Both the position numbers and the translations under genes were made by a program. Of a stretch of 38,007 nt of DNA, positions 15,688-24,930 are shown in pieces. Numbering within the stretch: the first letter of the stretch is position 1; the number at the start of each line of letters is the position of its first letter. The stretch is taken from NCBI GenBank assembly GCA_022771625.1, contig JALFCW010000137.1:1-38007 (forward strand), written 5' to 3'. This DNA is from Prevotella sp. Its GTDB lineage: Bacteria > Bacteroidota > Bacteroidia > Bacteroidales > Bacteroidaceae. The notes under the pieces were generated by a model, which saw only the letters and a program-made list of their open reading frames with translations, had not been told where the DNA came from and made no database searches.

Positions 15688-17253
15688 TTATTTAATTCTC
15701 AAAGTAATGAGCGGTATGACCATCTCCTCAAGGGATATGCCTCCGTGCTGGAAGGTGTTCTTGTAGTAGGACACGTAGTAGTTGTAATTGTTGGGATAGG
15801 CAAAGAAACTGTCGCCTGTGGCAAAGACATAGCTGGTGCTGACATTGGGCGACGGCAGATGGGCCTTGCGTGGATCCTTGATGACAAAGAGGTCCTTGCT
15901 GTCGTAGGCAAGGTTCTTGCCGAGCTTGTAGCGGAGGTTGGTGTTGGTGTTGCGGTCGCCGATAATCTTCACTGGTTTGCAGGAGCGCACAGAACCATGG
16001 TCGGTGGTTACTATCACGCGATAGTCGCTGCGGGCAAGCAGTTTGAAGAGTTCGGAGATTGCCGAATGGCGGAACCAACTGAGGGTGATACTGCGATAAG
16101 CCGACTCGGTGTTGGCCAACTCGCGCACCATCTTCGACTCGGTGCGGGCATGACTGAGCATGTCGATGAAATTGAACACCACAACATTGATGTCGTTCTT
16201 TGCCAACTGTGGATAGCGCTGAAGATAGCGTTCGGCTCCAACGATGTCGTTCACCTTATAATAAGAGAAGGTGTCGTGGCGGCGGAAGCGCTCTATCTGT
16301 GTACGGATGAGGGGCTCCTCGTTGACGTTCTTGCCTTCCTCCTCGTCTTCATCCACCCAGAGGTCGGGGAACATGCGCGCGATGTCGTTGGGCATAAGTC
16401 CGCTGAAGATGGCATTGCGGGCATATTGTGTGGCTGTGGGCAGGATGCTGCAGTAGAGTTGCTCGTCGATGTCGAAACTGTCGGAGAGTTCGGAGGACAG
16501 GACTCGCCACTGGTCGTAGCGGAAATTATCGAGGACGACGAGGAAGACCTTCTCGCCGGAATCGACGGCGGGGAAGACGGTGGATTTGAAGAGTTCGGGA
16601 CTCAGCATCGGGCGAGAGGTGTCGCGCACACCGGGGGCAAGGTTCTCCATCCACTGCATATAGTGGGAGCGGATATACTTGGCAAAGCCCTTGTCGGCTT
16701 CTTCCTTCTGCATGGCGAGCATCTCGGACATCTGACTGTCGGCGGTGGTGAGTTCGAGTTCCCAATGCACCAAGCGGCGGTAGATATCCACCCAATCCTC
16801 CCACGTGCGACTGTCCATGATAGCCATGGAAATGCGCTGGAAGTCTTGCTGATAACCCGACTCGGTGACTTCGGTGACTATCTCCTTGCGGTGGATATTC
16901 TTCTTGAGCGTAAGGAGTATCTGGTTGGGATTGACGGGCTTGATGAGATAATCGGCTATCTTCGACCCGATGGCTTGATTCATAATGTCTTCCTCCTCGC
17001 TCTTGGTGACCATCACCACAGGCATGGAAGGCGACAGTTCCTTGATGCGCTGGAGGGTCTCCAACCCACTTATTCCGGGCATCATCTCGTCGAGGAGGAC
17101 AAGGTCGAAACCCCGTTCACGGCAAAGGTCGATGGCGTCGTCACCATTGCTTACGGTGACTACCTCGTAGCCTTTCTTTTCCAAAAAGAGTATATGGGCA
17201 CGGAGAAGTTCGATCTCGTCATCCACCCACAACAGAGTTCCATTTTTTGTCAT
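15688..17253 (-). CDS. porX: PorX: response regulator fused to an alkaline-phosphatase-superfamily (PglZ) domain
   Basis: 521 aa from ATG 17253. Residues about 1-120 are a receiver domain: [11 protein letters not shown] (acidic pair), [13 protein letters not shown] with the phosphoacceptor Asp, [11 protein letters not shown] (Thr) and DYLIKPVNP (Lys). After a helical linker comes a PglZ domain of the alkaline phosphatase superfamily: [29 protein letters not shown] with the probable Thr nucleophile, IVTTDHGS and HGGISLEEM, which together supply the metal ligands. In Porphyromonas and Flavobacterium PorX acts with the kinase PorY and sigma factor SigP to control type IX secretion, and the PglZ domain is a zinc-dependent phosphodiesterase. 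Here it follows the SprE-like reading frame by 60 bp, so regulator and structural lipoprotein share an operon. Confidence 0.95.
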   Translation of the reverse strand: MTKNGTLLWVDDEIELLRAHILFLEKKGYEVVTVSNGDDAIDLCRERGFDLVLLDEMMPGISGLETLQRIKELSPSMPVVMVTKSEEEDIMNQAIGSKIADYLIKPVNPNQILLTLKKNIHRKEIVTEVTESGYQQDFQRISMAIMDSRTWEDWVDIYRRLVHWELELTTADSQMSEMLAMQKEEADKGFAKYIRSHYMQWMENLAPGVRDTSRPMLSPELFKSTVFPAVDSGEKVFLVVLDNFRYDQWRVLSSELSDSFDIDEQLYCSILPTATQYARNAIFSGLMPNDIARMFPDLWVDEDEEEGKNVNEEPLIRTQIERFRRHDTFSYYKVNDIVGAERYLQRYPQLAKNDINVVVFNFIDMLSHARTESKMVRELANTESAYRSITLSWFRHSAISELFKLLARSDYRVIVTTDHGSVRSCKPVKIIGDRNTNTNLRYKLGKNLAYDSKDLFVIKDPRKAHLPSPNVSTSYVFATGDSFFAYPNNYNYYVSYYKNTFQHGGISLEEMVIPLITLRIK

Positions 17254-17313
17254 ATCTTTATTTTTTCTTTTTTTTGCTGTATTAAGAATGTCCATGATTT
17301 TTGGCGAGGAATG

Positions 17314-20300
17314 TCAGCGATAGAAATCCTCGTCGAAGTCGAAGAGGCCGTCGTCCTCATCCGTGGATTCGTATTCCTCTTCGGATTCTGGCTCATCGCC
17401 TGACTCAGATTCTTCGGGCAGTTCGGACACCACTATGGATTCGGGAATATTGAGTAACTGCTCGGTGCTTACCTTTACGGGCGAGAGGGTCTTGGTGAAG
17501 AACTTATCGTAATCATCATAGCTATACCGACTGCCAAGAAGGGGCATGTTTTTCTCGCTGACAATGACACGACGACAACCGGAAAGGCGCGCTTGCATAT
17601 CTTTGTCAGAATATAGACGACGGACGTACTGCACTACCTCATCGTAGTTGAGGAAACCGCTGACAACAAGACGGGCAACATCATCCATCTCCTCTACACG
17701 AATGTCGAAACTACGCACCATAAAACTGGTGAAGTTGTATTTTCCCACTGCAAAAAGCAGTTTATTGGGTTGCACTTCGGACGGATTAAACACCAACATG
17801 AAGACGTAGGGCGACTGGCGCTCAATGCTGAGTGTGTCGGCATGTGTACTGTCGGACGCTGCGGCAATGGCAGTGCGACGGGTCCATAGGTCGCCGATGT
17901 CGAACTTACCTCCATGGAGCCGACGCCCCTCCTGTACTCCCTTGAGGATCATACCTGCGATAGGAGACACCTCACTGTCAGGATATTTCTTCACCACGGT
18001 ATTCATCTCTTCCATACATCCCGATGCATCACCGGAATTAAGGAGGCTCATACCTTTGATGAATATCACCTTAGAGCGGTTGGCTCCCAGCGGGAATCGC
18101 GATTCGGAGATGGAGGCATTGGCGAGCACCTCGTCGAGGCGGTCGTCCTTGAACGCCTGATAGGTGGCGGCATAAAGGGAATCCTCGATATGCTCGCCAA
18201 AGCGGGCATTCTCAACAAAATACGGGTCGGAAAGAAGTTGTGTCCACTGACTATCGGGATAGCGCACCTTGAGGGTATCCACACATCCGTCTGCACGCTG
18301 TTTGTCGCCTCGACGCGAATAAAGCAGGAAGAGATGATAAAGTGTCTCGTCGTCACGACTCCAAGAAGGATACTGATGGCGGAGACGTGCAAACTGCTTT
18401 TCGGCAAGGAAAAGATTATCGAGTTTGTCCTTAAAAATCACACCCGAATTATACAGGCCTTCCATGATGACAGCATCGCTCGCAGCTTTCTGTTCGGGAG
18501 TGAACGGAAGTTGGGAAAGATAGTATTCACGGGTGTAGGGAGATATGGAATCAGTGGATTGCTGCTCCGACGTGGGTGCTTCGACCTCATCTGTCAATGA
18601 CAGGCTGTCGGAAGGAGAGGAGGATTGCTCTTCCGACTCCATTTTTAGTACTGTGCGATTGACGCGCTGCCAATCGTCAATGTTCTCTCTCCTACCCCAT
18701 TGCTGTTGGAAGAGGGCCTTGCCCTGATTAACTGCCATGGGATTATAGAAATACCACACACCGCTCTCGCCCTGGGCTGTGGTGGGTTTGGATGCTGCGG
18801 TATTGGTGGGTCGCTTACCCGTTCCCGACATTGCCGACTGTGTGCGCTCCTGTTCCTCAGCTTCAAGTTCCTGTTGGCGACGTCGTTCTTCTTTCTCTTT
18901 TTTCTTCAAGGCTTCGATAACGCGGTCGATAGCGGCATTGCGCTGATCTTCAGGCATGGCGACAAGGGTTTGGAGCGAGTCTTGCAGATGGATGGCATCG
19001 GTATGGGGCACGAGTTCATCAAGTACCAGCGAACGACGGGACAGTTCCTCATAGTCGGGACGGTCGCGGTCGAGCAATCCGATGGCTTCGCCATAACAAC
19101 GACGTGCATCTGAATATGCCTCACGCTGCCAGTAGATATTACCCAGAGTGAGCAGCAACACTCCCTTCTCTATTCCGCTACGGGTGGCTTTTTCCACTCC
19201 TTTCTCATAGGCGGCAATGGCCTGGAGCGTGTCCTTGCGAGACATATATATATTACCGATGGCATAATATACCTGGTCGAGATATTCTTGATTATTGTCG
19301 GAGGACGCCATGCGACGAAGACGTGATATCATCTTCTTGGAATTGGTGGATGCCATTACCTCGGTTTGGGCAATACGGGCATTGAAGGCCAACTGATAGG
19401 GAGGATTGAGACGCACGACATGGCGATAAGCATCATAGGCGGAAGAATGATTGCCAAGAAGTGTCTGCAACTGTCCCATCAGATACCACTGACGGGCTTT
19501 CTGCTTGCGGCGTCGCTCGTGACTAATGACACGACGGAGCGACTCGGCTGCCTTGGCATAGTCAGAGGTGTGGAGATAATAGTCGGTGAGCGCATAATCC
19601 CAATCGGCAGCGGCACGATAGTGGATGGAGTCGCGTCGCTGGCGTGTGATGACATCTTCGGCCTCATAGAGCCAGTCTTGTTCGGCATAGCTGCGCACAA
19701 GCCAAGCATTGGCAATACCATTAATGGAGGGTTGGGTGGCATAGAGACGCGACATATAAGAAAAGGTGGCAGCAGCCTCATCGAAACTGCCTTTCTGAAA
19801 TTGTGACTTGCCGAGAAGGAGCCATGCCTTCCACATAAAGGGGTTATACTCGCGGCGACCCAACCACTCGATGTCGCGCGCTGTCTTGCGACGACTCTTG
19901 TTCCATTCGGGGCGCCGCTTTATGCTATGCAGTTTGATGGCCTTCTCTGCCTTGAGGATGGCCACGTCGAACTTAGCCTTACCAATATCGTAATTCTTCT
20001 TGTTGCCCACCTGATAGAGCGGCAACAATACGGTGTAATCATCTGTTGACGAGGACTCCTTTTCCTGAGAACCCTCGATGAAGGCCTGACTGCCATTGAA
20101 ATAGACATTATAACGGGTGTTGAAGGATTGCCACCAACGGGTGGAGGCGGTGTTCTTCTTTGACGAGCAGCCACTAAGCATGACAACGGCAAGAAGGAGT
20201 ATGGGCAGAACACTGGAACGACGGAAGGTCAAGACAAGTCGGCAAAGTGCATAACCCACAATGGACACGAAGATAATGGAGGCACCCGAGGGCACGTTTA

Positions 20301-21015
20301 TCCAATAGGCAATGGTAAGACCTAAAACGCTATAGACAACACCAAAGAGGATGCTGAGGAGCATCATGCGGCGATAGTCGAAGGTGAAGAGATTGGCCGA
20401 CATCTGGGGAACAGTGAGAAGACTGATGGCAAGGACAACTCCCACAAGACGGAGGGTGGAGACGATGGTGACGGCAATGATGACCATCATCACATATTCA
20501 ATCAAAGAGACGGGCAACCGACGTGAGCGCGCAAAGACAGGGTCGAAGGACACTGCCACGAGAGTGCGCCACATAAGGGCGAAGAGCAACACCACCAATG
20601 CCGTGACCGACGACAGGAGAAGGAGGTCGGAACGGCTGATGGTGAGGACGCTGCCGAAGAGATAGGACGGGAGGTCGGGCATGAACCCGGGAGTGAGGAA
20701 GCAGCAAATGATACCCACACTCATGCCAAAAGTCCAGAAGAGGGCAATGGCAGAGTCCTCGCGCACACTGCCACGGGTGGATACCCACTGCACTCCACAG
20801 GCACTGGCAACAGCAAACACCATTGCCGACAACACGGGATTGAGACCGAGGCACACGCCAAGACCTATGCCTCCGAAAGAGGCATGGGTTATCCCCCCGC
20901 TGATAAACACAAGGCGACGGGTGACGATATACGTACCCACTATGCCGCACAAGACGCTTGCCAGCAGACATCCCAAAAGGGCGTTCTGAAAGAATGCATA
21001 CTCAAGAATCCCCAT
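17314..21015 (-). CDS. Fused reading frame: metal ABC transporter permease (ZnuB/MntB-like) + SprE/PorW-like TPR lipoprotein
   Basis: One open frame of 1233 codons from ATG 21015. Residues 1-265 are a complete ABC-3 family permease for zinc, manganese or iron: eight or so membrane helices, RRLVFISGGITHASFGGIGL and GVVLAISLLTVPQMSANL. It ends in basic residues (LTFRR), where such permeases usually stop. Without a stop the frame continues as SVLPILLLAVVMLSGC, a lipoprotein signal peptide with lipobox; the Cys is residue 283. The remaining 950 residues are TPR-rich (WLLLGKSQFQKGSFDEAAAT, YYAIGNIYMSRKDTLQAIAA, and more), with a charged helix near KKKEKEERRRQQ and an acidic tail (DDGLFDFDEDFYR). 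SprE/PorW is an outer membrane lipoprotein needed for type IX secretion. A TTG at 20232-20230 would give a separate 22-residue signal peptide, MTFRRSSVLPILLLAVVMLS before Cys. Real fusion, internal start or sequencing loss of a stop cannot be told apart here. Confidence 0.85.
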   Translation of the reverse strand: MGILEYAFFQNALLGCLLASVLCGIVGTYIVTRRLVFISGGITHASFGGIGLGVCLGLNPVLSAMVFAVASACGVQWVSTRGSVREDSAIALFWTFGMSVGIICCFLTPGFMPDLPSYLFGSVLTISRSDLLLLSSVTALVVLLFALMWRTLVAVSFDPVFARSRRLPVSLIEYVMMVIIAVTIVSTLRLVGVVLAISLLTVPQMSANLFTFDYRRMMLLSILFGVVYSVLGLTIAYWINVPSGASIIFVSIVGYALCRLVLTFRRSSVLPILLLAVVMLSGCSSKKNTASTRWWQSFNTRYNVYFNGSQAFIEGSQEKESSSTDDYTVLLPLYQVGNKKNYDIGKAKFDVAILKAEKAIKLHSIKRRPEWNKSRRKTARDIEWLGRREYNPFMWKAWLLLGKSQFQKGSFDEAAATFSYMSRLYATQPSINGIANAWLVRSYAEQDWLYEAEDVITRQRRDSIHYRAAADWDYALTDYYLHTSDYAKAAESLRRVISHERRRKQKARQWYLMGQLQTLLGNHSSAYDAYRHVVRLNPPYQLAFNARIAQTEVMASTNSKKMISRLRRMASSDNNQEYLDQVYYAIGNIYMSRKDTLQAIAAYEKGVEKATRSGIEKGVLLLTLGNIYWQREAYSDARRCYGEAIGLLDRDRPDYEELSRRSLVLDELVPHTDAIHLQDSLQTLVAMPEDQRNAAIDRVIEALKKKEKEERRRQQELEAEEQERTQSAMSGTGKRPTNTAASKPTTAQGESGVWYFYNPMAVNQGKALFQQQWGRRENIDDWQRVNRTVLKMESEEQSSSPSDSLSLTDEVEAPTSEQQSTDSISPYTREYYLSQLPFTPEQKAASDAVIMEGLYNSGVIFKDKLDNLFLAEKQFARLRHQYPSWSRDDETLYHLFLLYSRRGDKQRADGCVDTLKVRYPDSQWTQLLSDPYFVENARFGEHIEDSLYAATYQAFKDDRLDEVLANASISESRFPLGANRSKVIFIKGMSLLNSGDASGCMEEMNTVVKKYPDSEVSPIAGMILKGVQEGRRLHGGKFDIGDLWTRRTAIAAASDSTHADTLSIERQSPYVFMLVFNPSEVQPNKLLFAVGKYNFTSFMVRSFDIRVEEMDDVARLVVSGFLNYDEVVQYVRRLYSDKDMQARLSGCRRVIVSEKNMPLLGSRYSYDDYDKFFTKTLSPVKVSTEQLLNIPESIVVSELPEESESGDEPESEEEYESTDEDDGLFDFDEDFYR

Positions 21016-21403
21016 CAATCATCAATAAGAGTTCATCTTTTATCTGGTCGGGGACATTTATTCCCCTTAATATCAAACTGCGGTTCCATCCCTTGGCATC
21101 CGACTGAGGCATGCTCAACAGCACCTCGCGAAATAGCTCTGCCTCGTCATCGGTATAGCAATCGGCTGGACGACCCTTGAAGCGGTCAAGTTCCTCATCA
21201 TCATAATATTCCACCTCGCGAGTGGCTGCCTCCATCATACATTCCTGTTCGCAACGGGTGTCCTCACCATTGCATGTGTCACACGTGGGACGGGTGACGA
21301 TGGCGTCGGTATCATCATCTCCTGACGACGACACACGACTCCAAACGGCGGCAAGCACTCCCAAGACAAGGAGCGACAATAAAAGAACGACCACAACTGT
21401 CAT
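21002..21403 (-). CDS. Small membrane-anchored Cys-rich protein, Bacteroidales-conserved
   Basis: 133 aa from ATG 21403, 5 bp after the aroA stop; upstream in-frame codons lie inside aroA. Residues 2-22 are a single membrane helix (MTVVVVLLLSLLVLGVLAAV). A linker with a cysteine cluster follows (CDTCNGEDTRCEQEC, about residues 41-55), then an acidic domain: YYDDEELDRFKGRPADCYTD, EAELFREVLLSM, WNRSLILRGINVPDQIKDEL. I recall similar proteins in many Bacteroides and Prevotella genomes under misleading names such as phospholipase; no enzymatic motif is visible. The four-cysteine cluster suggests metal binding. Its end overlaps the start of the metal ABC permease frame by 14 bp, implying translational coupling and possibly a shared role in metal handling. 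Confidence 0.8.
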   Translation of the reverse strand: MTVVVVLLLSLLVLGVLAAVWSRVSSSGDDDTDAIVTRPTCDTCNGEDTRCEQECMMEAATREVEYYDDEELDRFKGRPADCYTDDEAELFREVLLSMPQSDAKGWNRSLILRGINVPDQIKDELLLMIDGDS

Positions 21404-21408
21404 GGGCG

Positions 21409-22659
21409 TCAGACTTCGGTTATTGTGAAGCCCGCATTGCGCAGGTCGGCCCAATAATGAGGATAGGACTTGGTGACTACATGCGGGTTGTTGATTCGTA
21501 ACTCGGGCATGACAAATGCAAAGGGGGCGAAGGCGAGGGCCATACGATGGTCTTCATAGGTATCGATGGCGGCATCGGGTTGCGGTTGGCATCTCTCACC
21601 GTCCCATATCAATTGGCTGTCGTCAACATCATGCAGCACATATCCCAATTTGAGAGCCTCGGTCTTAAGGGCCTCTATACGGTCGGTCTCCTTGATTTTC
21701 AATGTTTTGAGTCCTGTAAACACGAATGGCACATTGAGGGCAAGACATGTGACGACAAACGTCTGCGCGAGGTCGGGAGCATTGACGAAGTCATACTCAA
21801 GACGAGGCACACAACAGCCCTTATTGCGTAGTCGCACGCACTGCATACCTGGTTTGGATGAGGGCACGAAGGTGGTCTTCACCCCAAGAAGGCTAAAGAT
21901 ATAACGCGCCATCGAGTCGCCCTGCTTACTGCCGTCGATGAGTCCCTCGAGCACTACCTCATCATCCTCGCCACCACTAAGAGCCATCATCTCATACCAA
22001 TAGGAACTGGCACTCCAATCGTTCTCTATATAATAAGGTCGTAAGGTATAGGGCTGCGCCTTTACGAGGATTGTGTCGATATCCTGCCAATCGGCCACCG
22101 CCCCATACTCCTTCATCATCCATAGTGTGAGATCGATGTAGGGGCGAGAGAATATCTCGCCTGTGAGATGGAGCTCGAGGTCGCTCTTGAGTGTCGGGGC
22201 GATCATGAGCAGTGCGGAGATATATTGCGAACTGACATTGCCGGGGATGTCGAGCTGGCGTCCATAGAGTTGTCTGCCCTCGATACGCAGCGGCGGGAAT
22301 CCCTCCTCGCCGACATATTCAATATGTGCCCCAAGACTGCGCAAGGCATCGACGAGCACGGCTATCGGACGATGGCGCATGCGCTCGGTGCCGGTAATTA
22401 TGTGCTCGCCGGGGGTAGCGGCAAGATAGGCTGTCATAAAGCGCATAGCTGTGCCTGCCGCCTTGATATCTATTTCGTAGGGCATATCACGCAATGCCTT
22501 TATAATCACGTCGGTGTCGTCGCAATCAGAGAGATTCTCTGGCATAGACAATCCTCCCGCCAGGGCATTGATAACGAGTGCCCTGTTGCCTATACTCTTG
22601 GATGCCGGGAGTTTGACATCTGCATTGAGTTTTTTCGGTGCTTTAATTATATATTGCAT
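21409..22659 (-). CDS. aroA: 3-phosphoshikimate 1-carboxyvinyltransferase (EPSP synthase)
   Basis: 416 aa, slightly shorter than E. coli AroA (427). It adds enolpyruvate from PEP to shikimate-3-phosphate in aromatic amino acid synthesis. Motifs: LPASKSIGNRALVINALAGG at the N-terminus (S3P binding), GTAMRFMTAYLA (a variant of the GTAGTAMRF region), RHRPIAVLVDALRSLGAHIE, SSQYISALLMIAP, and KIKETDRIEALKTEALKLG plus DHRMALAFAP in the C-terminal half. The conserved EDHRMAM-type signature and KETDR are intact. It sits between recQ, from which it is separated by a heptamer repeat array, and the Cys-rich membrane protein. Confidence 0.95.
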   Translation of the reverse strand: MQYIIKAPKKLNADVKLPASKSIGNRALVINALAGGLSMPENLSDCDDTDVIIKALRDMPYEIDIKAAGTAMRFMTAYLAATPGEHIITGTERMRHRPIAVLVDALRSLGAHIEYVGEEGFPPLRIEGRQLYGRQLDIPGNVSSQYISALLMIAPTLKSDLELHLTGEIFSRPYIDLTLWMMKEYGAVADWQDIDTILVKAQPYTLRPYYIENDWSASSYWYEMMALSGGEDDEVVLEGLIDGSKQGDSMARYIFSLLGVKTTFVPSSKPGMQCVRLRNKGCCVPRLEYDFVNAPDLAQTFVVTCLALNVPFVFTGLKTLKIKETDRIEALKTEALKLGYVLHDVDDSQLIWDGERCQPQPDAAIDTYEDHRMALAFAPFAFVMPELRINNPHVVTKSYPHYWADLRNAGFTITEV

Positions 22660-22660
22660 T

Positions 22661-22716
22661 CTTCAATCTTCAATCTTCAACCTTCAACCTTCAACCTTCA
22701 ACCTTCAATCTTCAAC
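22661..22716. repeat. Eight tandem heptamers (CTTCAAY) between recQ and aroA
   Basis: Eight uninterrupted 7 bp units of CTTCAAC or CTTCAAT, followed by a degenerate cttccaa. On the coding (minus) strand this reads GGTTGAAGGTTGAAG and so on. It lies between the recQ stop and the aroA start (first base of the array 2 bp before the aroA ATG), so it is the aroA leader; length changes would alter leader structure but not frame. Confidence 0.9.
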
Positions 22717-22724
22717 CTTCCAAA

Positions 22725-24905
22725 TCAGTTTGCCATCTCAGAAATGAACTTGATTCTCACAAGACGAATCTCATCCTCGGAATACTCGTCGCCGAGTTCG
22801 TCGATAGCAACCTGCAGGTTGTCGGTGTCCGACTCCCTGAAATACTCGTATATGTCATCAACATGGTCTTCATCCATCACCTCCTCAAGGAAGTAATCGA
22901 TATTGAGCTTGGTGCCTGAATATACGATAGCCTCTACCTCATCGAGCATCTCGTCGAAGTCGATACCCTTGGCATTGGCAATGTCGTCGAGGGCTATCTG
23001 GCGGTCGATGCTCTGGATGATGCTCACCTTGAGCATTGACTTCTTGGCAACGGTGCGCACGCGGAGGTCGGACTGACGAACAATGTCATTCTCCTCGCAA
23101 TAACGCTTGATGAGTTCGACAAAGTCCTTGGCATAGGGTTGGCGAACCTTACCCTCGCCCACACCCTGGATGCTCTTCAGTTCTTCGAGAGTGACGGGAT
23201 AGTCGGTAGCCATCTGTTCGATAGACACATCCTGGAAGATGACATAAGGAGGACGATCCATCTTCTTTGACACCTTCTTGCGGAGGTCGCGCAACATGGA
23301 GGCGAGCGTGGGATCCAAGGCACTGCTGGTAATAGCATTCTCGGGATTTTCGTCGTCCTCACTAAACTCCTTGTTGAGCACTATCTGGAACGGCTGCGGC
23401 TTCTTGATATATTTCTTTCCGGCAGAGGTGACCTTGAGAAGACCGTAGTTCTCTACTTCCTTCTTGAGATAGCCTGCAATGAGAGCCTGACGGATGAGAG
23501 GGCTCCATATCTTGTCGTCCTCATCCTCACCAATGCCGAATTCATCCAAATTCTGATGTTTATGAGCCAAGATCTCGTCGGTTTCGCGACCTGTAATGAA
23601 GTCGATGACATAGTCCTCACGGAAATTCTCCTTGATGGCGAGGATGGCGGAAAGGGCCATGACGAGTTGTTTCTCCGCCCCTATCTTCTTCTTGGGATGG
23701 AGGCAGTTGTCGCAATTGCCGCAGTTTTCCTTATCGTATGTCTCACCGAAATAATGGAGCAACATCTTTCGACGACATACCGATGACTCTGCGTAAGCGG
23801 CAGTCTCCTGGAGCAGTTGGCGACCAATGTCCTGTTCAGCCACTGGCTTGCCCTCCATAAACTTGTCGAGCTTTTCGAGGTCCTTGTGACTATAGAAAGC
23901 TAGGCACACGCCTTCGCCACCATCGCGTCCGGCACGTCCAGTCTCCTGATAATAGCCTTCAAGACTCTTGGGGATGTCGTAATGAATAACGAAACGCACA
24001 TCGGGTTTGTCGATACCCATACCAAAGGCTATTGTAGCCACGATAACATCTATCTTCTCCATCAGGAAATCATCCTGAGTCTGGGAACGCGTTGCAGTGT
24101 CAAGACCGGCATGATAGGCAGCCGCCTTGATATCATTGGCACGGAGGATATCGGCAAGATCCTCCACTTTCTTGCGCGAGAGACAATATATGATTCCGCT
24201 CTTCCCCTGATGCTGGCGGATGAAGCGGACAATGTCCTTATCGACATCCTTTGTCTTCGACCTCACCTCATAGTAGAGGTTGGGACGGTTGAATGAGCTC
24301 TTAAACTCATGGGCATCCACAATACCAAGACTTTTCTTGATATCAGTGCGCACCTTATCCGTGGCAGTGGCAGTGAGGGCAATCACCGGTGCCTGACCTA
24401 TCTCATTGATTATCGGACGAATACGGCGATATTCCGGTCGGAAATCATGTCCCCACTCTGAGATACAATGTGCCTCATCGACAGCATAGAAGGATATCTT
24501 CACCGTCTTGAGAAACTCTACGTATTCCTCCTTGGTGAGTGATTCGGGAGCGACATAAAGCAACTTGCACACACCACTCGTGATATCGCTCTTGACTAAG
24601 TCGATGGCAGCCTTGTTGAGCGACGAATTGATATAATGAGCCACACCTTCATTATCACTCAAATTGCACATCACGTCCACTTGGTTCTTCATCAGAGCAA
24701 TGAGAGGGGATATGACAATAGCCGTCCCTTCCATAAGCAAAGACGGCAACTGATAACAGAGAGACTTGCCACCTCCTGTAGGCATGAGCACAAATGTGTC
24801 GTTGCCATCAAGAAGATTGCTGATGATGGCTTCCTGATCTCCCTTAAACTTGTCAAAACCGAAGTATTTCTTCAGTGCTATTGTTAAATTCTTCTTGTCT
24901 GCCAT
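22725..24905 (-). CDS. recQ: ATP-dependent DNA helicase RecQ
   Basis: 726 aa from ATG 24905 (MADKKNLTIAL), a start supported by alignment of the family's conserved beginning; it leaves 25 bp after the clpX stop. RecQ unwinds DNA 3' to 5' in recombination and repair. Helicase motifs in order: FVLMPTGGGKSLCYQLP (Walker A), VISPLIALMKNQV, FYAVDEAHCISEWGHDFRPEY (DEAH), ALTATATDKV, GIIYCLSRKKVEDLA, and VIHYDIPKSLEGYYQETGRAGRDG. The RQC region has the zinc-binding cysteines (CRRKMLLHYFGE, CGNCDNC). An HRDC-like domain follows (near YVIFQDVSIEQMA), then an additional C-terminal extension of about 100 residues, making it longer than E. coli RecQ (609). Confidence 0.95.
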   Translation of the reverse strand: MADKKNLTIALKKYFGFDKFKGDQEAIISNLLDGNDTFVLMPTGGGKSLCYQLPSLLMEGTAIVISPLIALMKNQVDVMCNLSDNEGVAHYINSSLNKAAIDLVKSDITSGVCKLLYVAPESLTKEEYVEFLKTVKISFYAVDEAHCISEWGHDFRPEYRRIRPIINEIGQAPVIALTATATDKVRTDIKKSLGIVDAHEFKSSFNRPNLYYEVRSKTKDVDKDIVRFIRQHQGKSGIIYCLSRKKVEDLADILRANDIKAAAYHAGLDTATRSQTQDDFLMEKIDVIVATIAFGMGIDKPDVRFVIHYDIPKSLEGYYQETGRAGRDGGEGVCLAFYSHKDLEKLDKFMEGKPVAEQDIGRQLLQETAAYAESSVCRRKMLLHYFGETYDKENCGNCDNCLHPKKKIGAEKQLVMALSAILAIKENFREDYVIDFITGRETDEILAHKHQNLDEFGIGEDEDDKIWSPLIRQALIAGYLKKEVENYGLLKVTSAGKKYIKKPQPFQIVLNKEFSEDDENPENAITSSALDPTLASMLRDLRKKVSKKMDRPPYVIFQDVSIEQMATDYPVTLEELKSIQGVGEGKVRQPYAKDFVELIKRYCEENDIVRQSDLRVRTVAKKSMLKVSIIQSIDRQIALDDIANAKGIDFDEMLDEVEAIVYSGTKLNIDYFLEEVMDEDHVDDIYEYFRESDTDNLQVAIDELGDEYSEDEIRLVRIKFISEMAN

Positions 24906-24930
24906 AACAATTAGATATATTTCAATGTTA

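Noticed and set aside
15616..17403. 595-codon open frame on the plus strand across porX and tsaE
   Set aside because: It lies opposite two confidently identified genes and encodes a His/Val/Gly-rich string without domains, typical of antisense frames in this codon usage.
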